Origin: Conchocele bisecta
Lineage: Eukaryota > Mollusca > Bivalvia > Lucinida > Thyasiridae
Direction of reading: 5' to 3'
NCBI GenBank assembly: GCA_029237695.1
Contig: JAQRGA010000033.1
Coordinates: 62,001 to 126,000, forward strand
Length of the DNA stretch: 64,000 bases
Shown here: positions 33,545 through 44,974 of the stretch, piece after piece
Numbering within the stretch: the stretch's first letter is position 1
How the letters are laid out: every line of letters starts with the position of its first letter
Notes under the pieces: model-generated
Databases searched by the model: none
Seen by the model: the letters and a program-made list of their open reading frames with translations, nothing else
What the model was told of the DNA's origin: nothing
Made by a program: the position numbers and the translations under genes

Positions 33545-34580
33545 TTTACCTGAGCCTTAAAGTTTTTGAAGCACCAAGTATGTGACCTTGACCCTGGGCT
33601 TGGCGGGGGCACGACGAACGTGGATTTGGCACAGGGCGGTAGAGGACCATTAGAGCAATGCATATATGAAATATGAAGCTGATCCGTGAAAGAAAACAGA
33701 AATTATAAGATATTTACCTGAGCGTTAAAGTTTTTGAAGCACTAAGTATGTGATCTTAACCCTGGGCTTGGCTGGGGCAGGACGAACGTGGATTTGGCAC
33801 AGGGCGGTAGAGGACCATTACAGCAACGCGTATATGAAATATGAAGTTGATCCGTGAATGGAAAGAAAAATTATAAGATATTTACATGAGCGCTAAAGTT
33901 TTTGAAGCACCAAGTATGTGACCTTGACCCTGGGCTTGGCTGGGGCAGGACGAACGTGGATTTGGCACAGGGCAGTAGAGGACCATTAGAGCAATGCGTA
34001 TATGAAATATGAAGATGATCCATGAAAGAAAACAGAAAGTATAAGATATTTACCCGAGCGTTAAAGTTTTTGAAGCACTAAGTATGTGACCTTGACCCTG
34101 GGCTTGGTGGGGGCAGGACGAACGTGGATTTGGCACAGGGCGGTAGAGGACCATTAGAGCAATGCGTATATGAAATATGAAGCTGATCCGTGAAAGAAAA
34201 CAGAAAGTATAAGATATTTACCTGAGCGTTAAAGTTTTTGAAGCACCAAGTATGTAACCTTGACCCTGGGCTTGGCGGGGGCAGGACGAACGTGGATTTG
34301 GCACAGGGCGGTAGAGGACCATTAGAGCAATGTGTATATGAAATATGAAGCTGATCCGTGAAAGAAAACAGAAATTATAAGATATTAACCCGAGCGTTAA
34401 AATTTTTGAAGAACCAAGTATGTCACCTTGACCCTGGGCTTGGCGGGGGCAGGACGAACGTGGATTTGGCACAGGGCGGTAGAGGACCATTAGAGCAATG
34501 TTTAAATAACATGCAATGTATGTATGAAATATGAAGAAGCAGATCGGTCGAAGGATGAAGAAATTATGAGACATTTACCC
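33545..34580 (+). repeat. ~170-bp tandem dispersed repeat, block D (six units)
   Basis: Highly regular units: ACCTTGACCCTGGGCTTGGC, GACGAACGTGGATTTGGCAC, GCGGTAGAGGACCATTAGAG and TACCCGAGCGTTAAAGTTTT recur about every 169 bp, starting near 33585. This is the best-preserved block of the family and suggests local homogenisation. Confidence 0.94.
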
Positions 34581-34593
34581 TAGTGTTAATGTT

Positions 34594-34800
34594 TTGTGAC
34601 GGACGGACGGGCGGACGGACGGGAGGACGGGACGAACGTTCCTACGAATGAATACTTGTTGGGTTTTTACTGTATAAAAATACCCAACAAGAGTACCCAA
34701 CACTATCCTAACCCTACCCAATAAGATCCCCGTACGCTTACAACAAGTACCCATTCGTGTGTGCGGACGGACGGACGGACGGACAAGGGTAACACTAAAT
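34594..34800. repeat. GGAC-rich microsatellites and intervening sequence
   Basis: GACGGACGGACGGGCGGACG at 34598-34632 and GCGGACGGACGGACGGACGG at 34763-34783, with a TACCCAACAAG-rich segment between. GGGTAACACTAAATGCCCCC follows. Confidence 0.8.
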
Positions 34801-35075
34801 GCCCCCTCCACTATCGTGGTGGGGCATAAACATATTCCAAAGGGTGTTCGAGTTATGCTCTGGATACGAAATCAGAGCATGAAACAACAAAGGGAGATAA
34901 GTAAACAAGAATTCCGCGGAATCAAATGCCTCGCCTTGTCCCGCCTTGACCTCGAGCCTGGGCCCGAAAGCAATTTTCACTGGCCCGAACATATTATAGA
35001 ATTATTGACTAGTGAGCCATGGAATATCAGATTATATTCTATGGCTCACTAGTCAATAATTGTTTTATTATATGA
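34801..35075. repeat. dispersed-repeat fragment and hairpin
   Basis: 34826-34900 is a partial unit of the repeat at 33166. A hairpin at about 35005-35064 has arms ATTATTGACTAGTGAGCCAT / ATGGCTCACTAGTCAATAAT. Confidence 0.8.
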
Positions 35076-35505
35076 TAATAGTCTGTATATAGCACTTACG
35101 ACCTTATGCTACTAGACAAAAATATTTAAAAAGAATTTGAAAAAAAAAATGAAAAAATAAAATGGAAAAAAAAAGTTTAAAAATGAAAAATAATAATGCT
35201 TGCTACTGGAGCCCAGATTTTTTTTTAATAGTCCTATATTTATCTACATATATCTGCACATATGCCACAATATTTTCAACACAGTTTACGGAAATGTAAT
35301 ATCCAATGTAGTAATTTACCTGTATAAATTACCTGTCCTCAGAGTGGTCAAGGCTGGACATTTGCACATGCTGGCACATGCACAGGTGAATGGTTCTCCC
35401 AGTCTCTATTGTTCAACCGTAGAAGGCTATTGTTCTCTCTACAGGTAAGGTGTACAGAGCACACGAGAAAACGGGTCTTCATGCATTATTGTCCAGTTTG
35501 TAGAG
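35076..35505. other. gene-free stretch
   Basis: A-rich runs at 35130-35190; nothing else recognised. Confidence 0.4.
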
Positions 35506-35509
35506 TGCG

Positions 35510-35962
35510 CAAAACAAAAAAAGGAGATAACTAAAAAATTAGCTACGCAAGTGTTGTCATTCTTGTGCGCGACACACCTCCGGGTCGTGGTCTATGCATG
35601 TGTGAAGTTTCATGAAAATATTCCAAAGCGTGGTCGAGTTATGCTCCGGACAGGAAATCAGTGCGCGAAAACAAAAAAAGGAGATAACTAAAAAATAAGC
35701 TATGCAAGAGTTGTTATTCTTGTGCACGACACACCTTCGGTTCGTGGTCTAATTGAATGTGTGAAGTTTCATAAAAATATTCCAAAGGGTGGTCGAGTTA
35801 TGGTCAATCAGTGCGCGAAACAAAAAAGGGAGATAACTCTAAAATTAGCTATGCAAGAGTTGTCATTCTTGTGCGCGACACACCTTCGGGTCGTGGTCTA
35901 AGCATGTGTGAAGTTTCATGAAAATATTCCAAAGGGTGTTCGAGTTATGCTCCGGACAAGAA
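35510..35962 (+). repeat. ~165-bp dispersed repeat, three units
   Basis: GGAGATAACTAAAAAATTAG, GCAAGAGTTGTCATTCTTGT, GACACACCTTCGGGTCGTGG and AATATTCCAAAGGGTGTTCG recur in tandem with about 145-165-bp spacing. Confidence 0.9.
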
Positions 35963-35963
35963 G

Positions 35964-35971
35964 TGTCTGCG

Positions 35972-36011
<40 letters not shown>

Positions 36012-36012
36012 C
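35964..36012. repeat. (GCGGAC)n hexanucleotide microsatellite
   Basis: About seven GCGGAC repeats. They terminate the preceding dispersed repeat, as GGAC tracts do at 34763. A small hairpin follows at 36030-36056 (ATCCCCCGACGGAGTCCGGG). Confidence 0.93.
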
Positions 36013-36256
36013 CCGCTGTCAAATCCATAGTATCCCCCGACGGAGTCCGGGGGATACAATAATACGTACCTTGAATCGGAGGCGCTCCTGGAAGTTTCAG
36101 TAAGTGTTGTTGTTGTTGTAGCCACGTGATCATGCACCTTCAATATATCAAAGCTAATCGGATTAAATTACAAGACACGTGTGTAGCCATGCCAACGCAC
36201 ATCCTATTGAACACTGACAATATCATGTTTATAGTACAGTGTATTTATCATGAACC

Positions 36257-36545
36257 TAAGGAGCCCCGCAGGGGACGTTGAATTATTTTTGTTATTAATT
36301 CGTTCCCACGAAATAACAATTAGTTCCCTCAATCTAACAATTCGTTCCCACGAATTAACAATTCGTTCCCTTAATTTAACAATTCGTTCCATCAAATTAA
36401 TAATTCGATCCCACGAAATAACAATTCGTTCCCGTGGGAACGAATTGTTAATTCGAGGGAACGAATTGTTAAATTAAGCGAACGAATTGTTATTTCGTGG
36501 GTATGAATTAATAAAAAAAATCAATGTCCCCTGCGGGGCCCCGTA
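36257..36545. mobile_element. MITE with TACGGAGCCC-type ends and GAACGAATTGTT array, copy 1
   Basis: Left end TAAGGAGCCCCGCAGGGGAC, right end TCCCCTGCGGGGCCCCGTA. The flanks TGAACC and TGAACT are a 6-bp duplication with one change. The interior is an array of AACAATTCGTTCCCACGAA-type words, inverted in the right third. Confidence 0.87.
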
Positions 36546-36657
36546 TGAACTATTATGCTGAATCGTGTGCAACAAATAATGAATGTATCACATTATCCAT
36601 ATAGGAATAATAATTGATCCATATAGCACAAATAGATACACAATATAATAGTATTAA

Positions 36658-36897
36658 CCCTTTCAACCCTAAGGAACTGGAATGGACTGTGATATGTTAA
36701 TGTTCCGACCAATCCAATGGTCACAAAATGATTTTCAGATTCGTCCATTTATGAAAAGGGGGTATTTGTTGTTCTCAAAAATATGAAAATTACTTTCAAA
36801 CAGTGCAGATCCTGATGAGACGGCTCGTTACGAGCCGGCTCATCTGGATCTGCACTGTTTGCATAAACCGATATAGCGGCCTTTCGGGTTCAAAGGG
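36658..36897. mobile_element. piggyBac-like MITE (TTAA target), copy 1
   Basis: Flanked by TTAA at 36654-36657 and 36898-36901. The ends are CCCTTTCAACCC and GGGTTCAAAGGG. A long internal hairpin is built on CAGTGCAGATCCTGATGAGA, CGGCTCGTTACGAGCCGG and TCTGGATCTGCACTGTTTG. CCC(T) ends with a TTAA target are the signature of piggyBac elements. The second copy, inverted, is at 48628-48869. Confidence 0.9.
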
Positions 36898-36901
36898 TTA
36901 A

Positions 36902-37886
36902 ACTAATTAAAATACACATCCAGCAATGTATGTATGTATCGCAACAACAACAATTGTATTATATAACAACTACCAGCGTGATGCGGCATGCGTTAACACT
37001 GTTTACAACCAAGAATAGCATTTGTGTTTCTGTTCCAACGAACAGGTTTAACAAAGTTAACTTACTGTTCTATTCCAACAGCCACAGGTTTGTACACAGT
37101 GCTAATGCGTGACTCCATTGCCTGTTAATACGACAGAGTTATGGGTCAATCGCTGGCAACCGTGTGCTTATGCCAACACCAGCCACAGTAGATCCTGGTC
37201 CACTATCACTTGCATAAGCATGTAGTCTATACTCGTATTAATAGTTCAGATCAGTCACTACAATCTAAGCGTTAATTGACGGTTCGTTGACCGAATGCCG
37301 AATTCCCTGATCAGTCATCGCCTGGTTACCAAAGAAATTAAGCTCGGTTTTGTTATGTCGTCGCTAAATGTGTTTCCCATTTGTACAACGATCTGAAAAA
37401 ACAAAACAAACAACCCCAAGCTTATGACATTTTCCACACGTATTGATCCTGGTGCATACATGTGCGACCATGTATAGTACACTTTTCTTGGCTGAAGAAT
37501 AATTAAGGACCCGTGGGGCCCCTGGTAATCCAATGATTCATGCATAATTACTTCGTAAATGTGATGGGATATATGCATAACATACTCATGAACAGTTTCT
37601 TCTTACGATATCCCACGCAGTGCATGGAGTTGCCATGTCGGTCATATTAGTGTGTACAAGCCGTCGGCCAGTTTTACCTCTTACTGCGTTTGACACATAC
37701 CACTAATAAGATGACAAACACGTAAATAGAAGTTTGTGCAACATGATGGGGATACATCAGACAACAGCGTGCTATGTCTTGTTTTCATCAAATTTAAATA
37801 CAAAGTCTGATATATGAAGGGTTTGTTGACCCTTTGTTGAAATGTAAGAATGTAACAGTAAGAACAATACACGGTGCTGTAGGTAT
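36902..37886. other. gene-free stretch
   Basis: No gene or repeat recognised; CGCAACAACAACAATTG at 36940 is a short microsatellite. Confidence 0.4.
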
Positions 37887-38165
37887 ATAGAGAATAGTAG
37901 GCTAGTGCCGTGAATGGGAAAATATCTGGCAAGGCTTAGGAAACGGGATGGCGAGGCTCTCCCGTTTGTGTGCCGCGCCAGATGTTTTTCCCATTCACGG
38001 CACTAACCTACTATTCTATTGATCCCGTCAACACTACAAATGGCTTTAAAATGCAAAAACATTAACTCTCAGTCACCGCACATATTCATATGCAGTGAGT
38101 AGGTCGTATTGACAGGATATCAAAAATGTTTCACGGCACATACGCATTGTGTTGACTGGATAAAT
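37887..38165. mobile_element. composite foldback element, copy 3 (inverted)
   Basis: ATAGAGAATAGTAGGCTAGTG / CACGGCACTAACCTACTATTC hairpin, followed by GATCCCGTCAACAC and the inverse GTGTTGACTGGATAA unit at 38022-38165. Confidence 0.82.
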
Positions 38166-39405
38166 ACCTGTATTACCATACATACTGTATCGATTCCAGT
38201 GACTTGTACGCAGTTATCTGAGTGTATTGTCACTACCTTCTGTTTGACATTTTACACATGGAAAAAGTGTCCATTGTATATTTTGTGAGTGATGGTAATA
38301 AAGTTCAGATATCTAACGTTTTGTGTAGTCTGCTGAATAATATTTATAGGACGTTGTCGTTCTATATATCTGCTACGTATTGCACCAAATTTTATTAGAG
38401 TTTCTGACATAGTATTGACTGTACGTGTCAAACGCTCCAAGTGGTGAAACTGTCCGATAGCATGTACACACTAAAATGGCGGAGATGGCAACTAAATGCT
38501 CTGTATAATATACTCTAAGAAGAACAGGGTCAGATATACTTTATATAGATATTCAGTCACATGTATGATTCTACTACATCTGTATAGTCAGTCATTAATG
38601 TTTGGAATGTATTACCGAATATCGAACAGTGTAGACCACGACCAGACTGTGCGGATGCGCACAGTCTGGTCTTGGTCTACACTGGTCACAAATGTAATAA
38701 GTCTGGTACTTACCTACAATGGTAACACAGGTAATAAGACACGGTTTTTCCATGTGTTGGAACAATTATAATTATCGGCCTATGGTGAGCAATGCGATCA
38801 ACTTCTGAATCCTGAGTTACAGAACTCCCTGGGGAATATTACAATATTTGTAGTAGTATTAGACATCGTGTGCTTTTCTACTTTTCTATTGATGACCTAG
38901 CTACAATAATTCGCCTCCGATATATATGTTATCTACGGCTACAATTTGACCCATTCAAAAATGTGAGCAACCGAAGTGCATACCCAAGCCTGTTGCATGT
39001 AGGTCAAATTTTAGTAAACTGTATATTTTATATCTTTAAATAAAAAATATTTGATGTAGAATTAGTAAATTGCCAAAAAATAATAGAACATGGAATCATT
39101 TTCCTATGGAAGCCATCTTTTCTCTCGTTGTTGTTCAACATTCAACATAACGAAATGAAGCTTTCAAATTTACAAGATATACATGTAAAGGTCAGATAAA
39201 ACATTGACACGGTAAAATAACGTGTGTATGTTCTTTATTAATAATTTATTGATACAGCTTTGACAGTTTTATATCGCTAACATGTCAAACAAGCCGGATA
39301 AACGATGTGTTACATTAAAGATATTGGGTTAAATTGCTACCCTCGCGAGAGGTATGGAGCGGGGTAGCAGAGCGTAATTAATTGTTGATCAACTTTGGGG
39401 GCAAT
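38166..39405. other. gene-free stretch with one hairpin
   Basis: A hairpin at 38629-38686 has arms GTGTAGACCACGACCAGACT / AGTCTGGTCTTGGTCTACAC around GTGCGGATGCGCAC. This core is shared with the satellite and TTAA MITEs. Nothing else recognised. Confidence 0.5.
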
Positions 39406-39406
39406 C

Positions 39407-39515
39407 TTGTTATTTCTTGACCAAAAATGGCAAGTTGGGAGTGCTTTAGAATCGTCTCATTGAGACGATTCTAAAGAACTCCCAACTTCCCATTTTTGGT
39501 CAAGAACTAAGAAAA
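39407..39515. repeat. long inverted repeat, ~47-bp arms
   Basis: TTATTTCTTGACCAAAAATG, GCAAGTTGGGAGT and CTTTAGAATCGTCTC pair with GAGACGATTCTAAAG, AACTCCCAACTTCC and CATTTTTGGTCAAGAACTAA around a 2-nt loop. Confidence 0.9.
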
Positions 39516-39589
39516 ATACCTCGAATATTTAGTCAATTACGCATCTTAACGGGAGCTGTGGGTAGTAATTTTGTTTCTATTGATGACCG

Positions 39590-40600
39590 TGAGAAATCGG
39601 TATTGTTACACATTTGTATCCAGTTAGCTGCACGTTTTCCGCTTAAAAGACAACAGGTTGCACTATATCGTTATACCACAGTCAACGGTATACGTTTGCA
39701 TAGCAGCATTTAGACTTAACATATAGAAGAAACCTGCGTTCACACTTCGCTAGATTGTTATTGAGAGACAATTCTACAATATGAAGCGGCCCTCACATAT
39801 CGGGTCGCGGCGCCCGCGCGCCTCCTAAAACGGGCCCAAAAGGGCATTTTCGCTAGGCGTCCTGCCGGACGCTGCCCGATTTCTACGGGCTACGCTGCCA
39901 TTTTTAGAGGTCGCACGAACGCCGCGGGCGTGAAAACCTGACTCCCAAATCTGCGATTTTCCAAGCGCGATTTTAGGTCGTGGCAAGCCCGTAGACACGT
40001 CGCAAGGGTCCCGTCCGGCGGTCTGCCGGAAACCGACCAGTGATCAGGCGGCCGCATGAAGATTTTGACGTAAATTATTGGAAAAAAATCCGCCGAGCGC
40101 CGTGGGGTTTTCACGGGCCCCTCACGGCCACCCTACGATAGCCTCACGGATCCCGCCAGGACGCCTACCGATCTGTTCTTTGATCAGCCGGCGTCCGCCA
40201 TATTATCTAGCGGCGTCCGGCCGACGCCCTAGCGGGCGCACTGTCTCCACTGCGATACAATGCTCAAAGGGCACCGCCCGGGCCCCGTCTAATATGTGAG
40301 GGCACACGTCGCAGACATGTTATTCGCCCGATTCATCCACGGGCTCTAAATCTCCCGGAGACTCCTGCGATTAGAAAAATCGCGCGGACGCCGGCTGATA
40401 TGTTCGGGCCGCTTTACACAAACATATTACCAGAAAATTACCCAATACATTGTGTATTAACAAAATACGAAGTAGATAGTAAATAAGGAACGCTTCAAAC
40501 GTACATTTAGAAAGACTACTCCGTCATAATGTTTATGTAATTGAGTGTAATGAACAGTAATTAGAGTTGTGTACTCAGAACTACTCTCTGTTTCATGAAA
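39590..40600 (+). repeat. duplicated segment, copy 1 (partner 46960-47345)
   Basis: AGCTGCACGTTTTCCGCTT, GATTGTTATTGAGAGACAAT, TCTACAATATG, then after the inserted element AACGCTTCAAACG and TTTAGAAAGACTACTCCGTC match 46978-47345 in the same order. Confidence 0.82.
39785..40413. mobile_element. GC-rich Harbinger-like MITE
   Basis: A 629-bp block far richer in GC than its surroundings. Its ends are AGCGGCCCTCACATATCGGG and, inverted, AGCGGCCCGAACATATCAGC. It interrupts a segment whose uninterrupted partner reads ACAATATGACACAA at 47150; here the flanks are TGA and TTA, compatible with a 3-bp TNA duplication. The interior is full of GCGGACGCC and GGCGTCC words. No transposase remains. Harbinger assignment is inferred from the 3-bp duplication and GC-rich subterminal design. 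Confidence 0.7.
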
Positions 40601-41140
40601 CCGGCCCAAATGTTACAGCTATATAAATAAGGCAAAAACAACATGTTTCGATAATATTAAATTATAGCAAAATTTAATAATGGGCTTACTTCTTATTTCG
40701 TGAAATTTAGTTCAATATTGATTTCACTGCGAAAAAACAATTTCCACATGTTAAATCCCCATAGACATCAATGGGAATTTAACATTGGGAAATTTTTCTA
40801 ATTTCAGAAATAGTGGACCGATTTTCAAAATGTAACTTTTGTTTTCTTAGTTATATAATTTCCAAGCTATCTAGCTAGGTTTCAGAATCGATGCATGCAT
40901 GATCGTGGATTCAATGAGAGCACCTGTTTGCTTTTCCTTCTCTCAAGCCCTGTATGTGCTGAGATTAGTCACGCCATATTCGATATTGCAGGTTCTTTTT
41001 ACGGAAAGAGGAGCTGGTCATCGTGCCCTGGCATCATCAATGTGTGACATGACATGGACGATACACAGACATTTCTGCATGTCTTTGTTCAGCTGAAATC
41101 ATTCTAAGCAACATCAGATGAGTCTGTGAGTCACTCAACT
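40601..41140. other. gene-free stretch
   Basis: Short inverted repeat AATTCCCATTGATGTCTATGG-type at about 40756-40790. 40899-41096 is open and might belong to the degenerate gene that follows, but I see no domain. Confidence 0.4.
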
Positions 41141-41159
41141 GTTAGTCGTGTACAATGCA

Positions 41160-43530
41160 ATGAATGCCGATGGTGCCCAACGTATCGCAGATGAGATCCT
41201 TGCTTCCATGGTCGGTCATTCTGTGTCAGAATACAAGTTTTCCCAGAATAATCAAGTAAATACTTTAGTCTCGGCTGTCTATGCGAATACATTGGCGGAA
41301 CGAATTGATGTATTGATGAATTGCCACAGGCATCGTCGACTCCCTCTTCCCGATCTCTTTCAGCATGAGTCTCTATTCGACAATCTCATGCACATGAAAA
41401 CTGGCGACACGCGGATCAATTTCATACACCATATTGTAAAGCTTGTCCCTGAATGCATTGTCACAGCTAGTCTAGAAATGGCCTTGCAGTTTCTTGTAGA
41501 TATGGGAGGTTTCTTTTTCTCTATTTTGTATATCACAGCTCTATTAGTTGTGATGTATTTTAAAGCCATTTGTTGGTGTTGACGGGATAAATAGAATAGT
41601 AGGTTAGTGCCGTGAATGGGAAAACATATCTGGCGCGGCACGGAAACGGGATGTGCTCGGCATAGCCTCGCCCATCCCGTTTCCTGAGCCTTGCCAGATA
41701 TTTTTTCCCATTCACGGCACTAACCTACTATTCTCTATCTATTTTCCTTATTTCTGAACCAAAGTATACGTTGTGACCACTCATTTGAACCGTCTCGGCG
41801 AGACGGTTCAAATGAGTGGTCACAACATATACTTCTGATGAGAAATAAGGAAATTCTTCAGCCTTGCCGGATATTTTTTCCCATTCACGGCACTAACCTA
41901 CTATTCTCTATCTATTTTCCTTATTTCTGAACCAAAGTATACGTTGTGACCACTCAATTGAACCGTCTCGTCGAGACGGTTCAAATGAGTGGTCACAACA
42001 TATACTTCTGATGAGAAATAAGGAAATTCTTCAGCCTTGCCGGATATTTTTTCCCATTCACGGCACTAACCTACTATTCTCTATGTACGCAGCAACTATG
42101 GCCGTGCATGTATTGTCGTTGATGGATATCACGGCTCCAGCACTAAGAACGCAGTCCATCACCATCAGACAGGATACTACATTGGTGCGTCAGCCACAGT
42201 TTTTGGTGAAATGCATCAAACAATGGGGGCAATGACGTTTCTTACTAAAATAGAGAACAAAATATCCAAAGGATACCCATGAACCATGTAAAGAAGAAAC
42301 TAACGCAATACATCGTGATAAACACGGACGACGCGCACAGCGGTGGTCGAGGAGCTTTCAACGCGGCACAAAGCAACAGTATGTGAAATGCATTCATATA
42401 AAACAAATGTAATTAAAGCACCACAATAACTATTCCCCAATGAACTACCGAGGCAAGCGTGTATTATGGGAACGGCCGGTGAACAAAGCAGTCCAAAGCA
42501 AAACAATTAATATAATGAACGAAAAAGAAAGAATATTCACAACAAAAAGCAACCCCAATATACATGAAAGATAATATTGTAAATATAACTACATGTATAT
42601 AAGAAAATATAACGACTCAAAAAATTAAAGTCACTAAATAACAGACGACATGGCTAAAGTGTAGTACGGGCGGGCCCCATCACGAGTTATACAGGACAAT
42701 CCATCATAACAATACACTAAACAGCCAATTAGTATACTTTTTGCAAAGGATATGGCCAAAGCAGCCATCGATATCGAGCATGCCCACGGAGATGTAGGTA
42801 ACACAATCTTCATGTTGTTATGAAAACAACAGTAGTTAGTTAGATTGCGACATATTTCAGCTAATGGCATATCATGCAGGCTATAGTGAAAACAAATACA
42901 TGGTTTTGTCAAAACAGAGGTTATGCATCTCAACATTGAACAAAAATATGGATCCATTTCTTGCAGAAGCTCTGCCCTTGTTATATATTAGCAGGTGTGA
43001 CATAATGTCAAGACCATTTGGTATTGGCAGGATGACTGTCCTGACAAAGTACGCAGCTCTGAAATAACCCACTACCGTATTCATGGATGCACCAAGAAGG
43101 CAGCAGAGGATACCCTGCTTGTATAGATGGGTGTGCTTCCTCAAGTCTTTGCGCCGCAAGAGTGACTACGTTTCAGATAAAGGTGGCTACCTCAGCTGAT
43201 TACGTGCAACCAGAGAAGCTTTCGCCGACGAAAGATGCTGCTGCTCTGCACAGTCATAGGACTTGCCACCAGATTCCGGTGTGGCGTGGTAATAATCTCT
43301 CTTCTGAGGAATGGCATTGGGCAACCTCTACAGTTGGACGTGTGCTTATCTAAACTGCACAGCTACCGGTACCAGAAAACGGCTCAACATTATAAGGTGC
43401 AATTGCAGTGGACAGTGTGACAAGAAAATGTGCACATGTCACAAGAATGGGTTGCACTCCACACTAGCATGTGGTCAGTTCGAGGGAATTACTTTTCTGG
43501 AATGGGACACATGTGGAAAGCCAATGTGAT
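41160..43530 (+). pseudogene. degenerate member of an invertebrate repeat-associated, cysteine-rich gene family
   Basis: Four colinear pieces. (1) 41160-41509: DGAQRIADEILASMVGHSVS, DLFQHESLFDNLMHMKTGDT and so on. (2) 42088-42281: SNYGRACIVVDGYHGSSTKN, ASATVFGEMHQTM and FLTKIENKIS, open for over 60 codons. (3) around 42960-43066: ISRCDIMSRPFGIGRM. (4) 43220-43530: PTKDAAALHSHRTCHQIPVW and SSEEWHW, then one frame over RCNCSGQCDKKMCTCHKNGL, a CXC-type cysteine cluster. This order matches a large family of uncharacterised proteins repeated in invertebrate genomes, whose function I do not know. Foldback DNA separates pieces 1 and 2, and stops and frameshifts fill the gap between 42282 and 42950. 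Not functional. Confidence 0.6.
41530..42086. mobile_element. composite foldback element nested in the pseudogene, copy 4
   Basis: GTGTTGACGGGATAA at 41577, the AGAATAGTAGGTTAGTGCCG hairpin at 41593-41735, then two tandem ~180-bp units. Each unit holds the hairpin AACCGTCTCGGCGAGACGGT (centres near 41800 and 41975) plus a CGGCACTAACCTACTATTCT arm. This is the most amplified copy in the window. Confidence 0.86.
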
Positions 43531-44450
43531 GATGGTGATCTGACATTTATAGACAAATAAATAAACGAGTATGTGAAGTAAAGTTTATTGCGTATAAACA
43601 TTAATGTATCGTGTATTAATTACATTGGCTTGCTGTATTATACGATTTTAGACCATTAAACAAGGTATACCAAACGGGTGAGACTTGTAGATGTGTTGAA
43701 ATATGACAGTTCGTCATAGTTCGGCATAGTGTGCAGATTTAAACAGCTTAGTCAGATTTTCATCAAATTTGGTATTCAGCATTGTACGTACGACTATGTT
43801 ATACATGCACATACTAATTTGTACAAGTAAAAGGTATCACACATAAAAAAAAACGTGTACCCCTATGTTTTATACATGTTTCTTCATTGATATAACATGT
43901 ACATTTTGGCTTCTTATGGTCATATTTGACTTGCATTTGTCCTTAGGGCATGACCTTGACCTTTTATCTGGATCAAATGCCTCAGAAAACTAATAATCAT
44001 TCTTGCTGTAGTTGCTGCAATACATACAACTTTATTTAATGTCAAAAATAAAGAATTTAATATAAAATGTGTTCAGATTATGGTTTAATTTGCTGAATTT
44101 TTACATTGACCTTGACCTTAACACATGACCTTGATATCTGATATCCCCTTAATTTGCCAGCAAATTAAAGGGTATCATATATTTAGTTGGAAATGAGGCA
44201 AGAAATGTAGTTTTATGATGCTTACCACTACTGTTATGTCAGTTTCATTATTCGAATTATTAAATTGGCGGCCATTTTAGATTTAAGCAGAATAATCGAA
44301 TTTGCCATGTGTGGATTTGGTGGAAACAATATTCTGGTATAATAGCCGGCCACTGGACCCATTTCGGGTGAGAAAGCTTTGTTAATATTTTTGTCCAACC
44401 TAAATTGTTCATTGCCTGTACTGTATCCAGTCTAATTCTCATTATGTGCA
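43531..44450. other. gene-free stretch
   Basis: TGACCTTGACC words near 43950 and 44105 are short repeat pieces. GGCGGCCATTTTAGATTTA near 44268 is unremarkable. No gene. Confidence 0.4.
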
Positions 44451-44548
44451 TGTACTCATTCAGTCTGATACGCATAATTATGTACATGTACTCATTCAGT
44501 CTGATACGCATAATTATGTACATGTACTCATTCAGTCTGATACGCATA
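44420..44548 (+). repeat. 36-bp tandem repeat, about three units
   Basis: CTCATTCAGTCTGATACGCA then TAATTATGTACATGTA recurs at 44455, 44491 and 44527, stopping at the MITE at 44551. Confidence 0.95.
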
Positions 44549-44550
44549 TG

Positions 44551-44836
44551 TACGGAGCCCCACAGAAGACGTAGATTTTTATTTTTATTAATTTGTTTAC
44601 ACGAGATAACAATTCGTTCCCACAATTGTTTCGTTCCCTCAATTGAACAATTCGTTCCAAGGGAACGAATTGTTAATACGTGGGAACGAATTGTTAATTC
44701 GAGGGAACTAATTGTTAAATTGAGGGAACAAATTGTCATTTCGTGGGAACGAATTGTTAATTTGAGGGAACTAATTGTTATATCGTGGGAATCGTGGGAA
44801 CGAATTAATTAAAAAAAAGCCATGCAGGGCTCCGTA
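44551..44836. mobile_element. MITE with TACGGAGCCC ends and GAACGAATTGTT array, copy 2
   Basis: Ends TACGGAGCCCCACAGAAGAC and GCAGGGCTCCGTA. The interior is an array of GGGAACGAATTGTTAAT-type words. No clear target duplication at this copy. Confidence 0.85.
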
Positions 44837-44929
44837 AGAATACGTATATGACCAGAGACCATTTCTAATACTCTGAATGACATGCAATTATCATGCTGCA
44901 CGGGGGCAATAATTCAGGTACTCAGCATG

Positions 44930-44957
44930 GTTACATTACATTACATTACATTACATA
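44930..44957. repeat. (TTACA)n microsatellite
   Basis: Five to six TTACA units (GTTACATTACATTACATTAC). Confidence 0.9.
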
Positions 44958-44974
44958 CAGTGTTTATGGCCATA

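Noticed and set aside
33475..34574. Proline/arginine-rich minus-strand frames
   Set aside because: They arise from the ~170-bp repeat block D; the peptide period equals the DNA period.
35916..36143. RPRPRP / DADADA low-complexity frames
   Set aside because: Translation of the (GCGGAC)n microsatellite.
39785..40413. CpG-island-like promoter of a host gene
   Set aside because: Inverted ends and an empty partner site show it is an inserted element; no gene starts there.
44260..44812. 159- and 135-codon frames on opposite strands
   Set aside because: Both run through the GAACGAATTGTT array of a MITE and the 36-bp tandem repeat; no domain.
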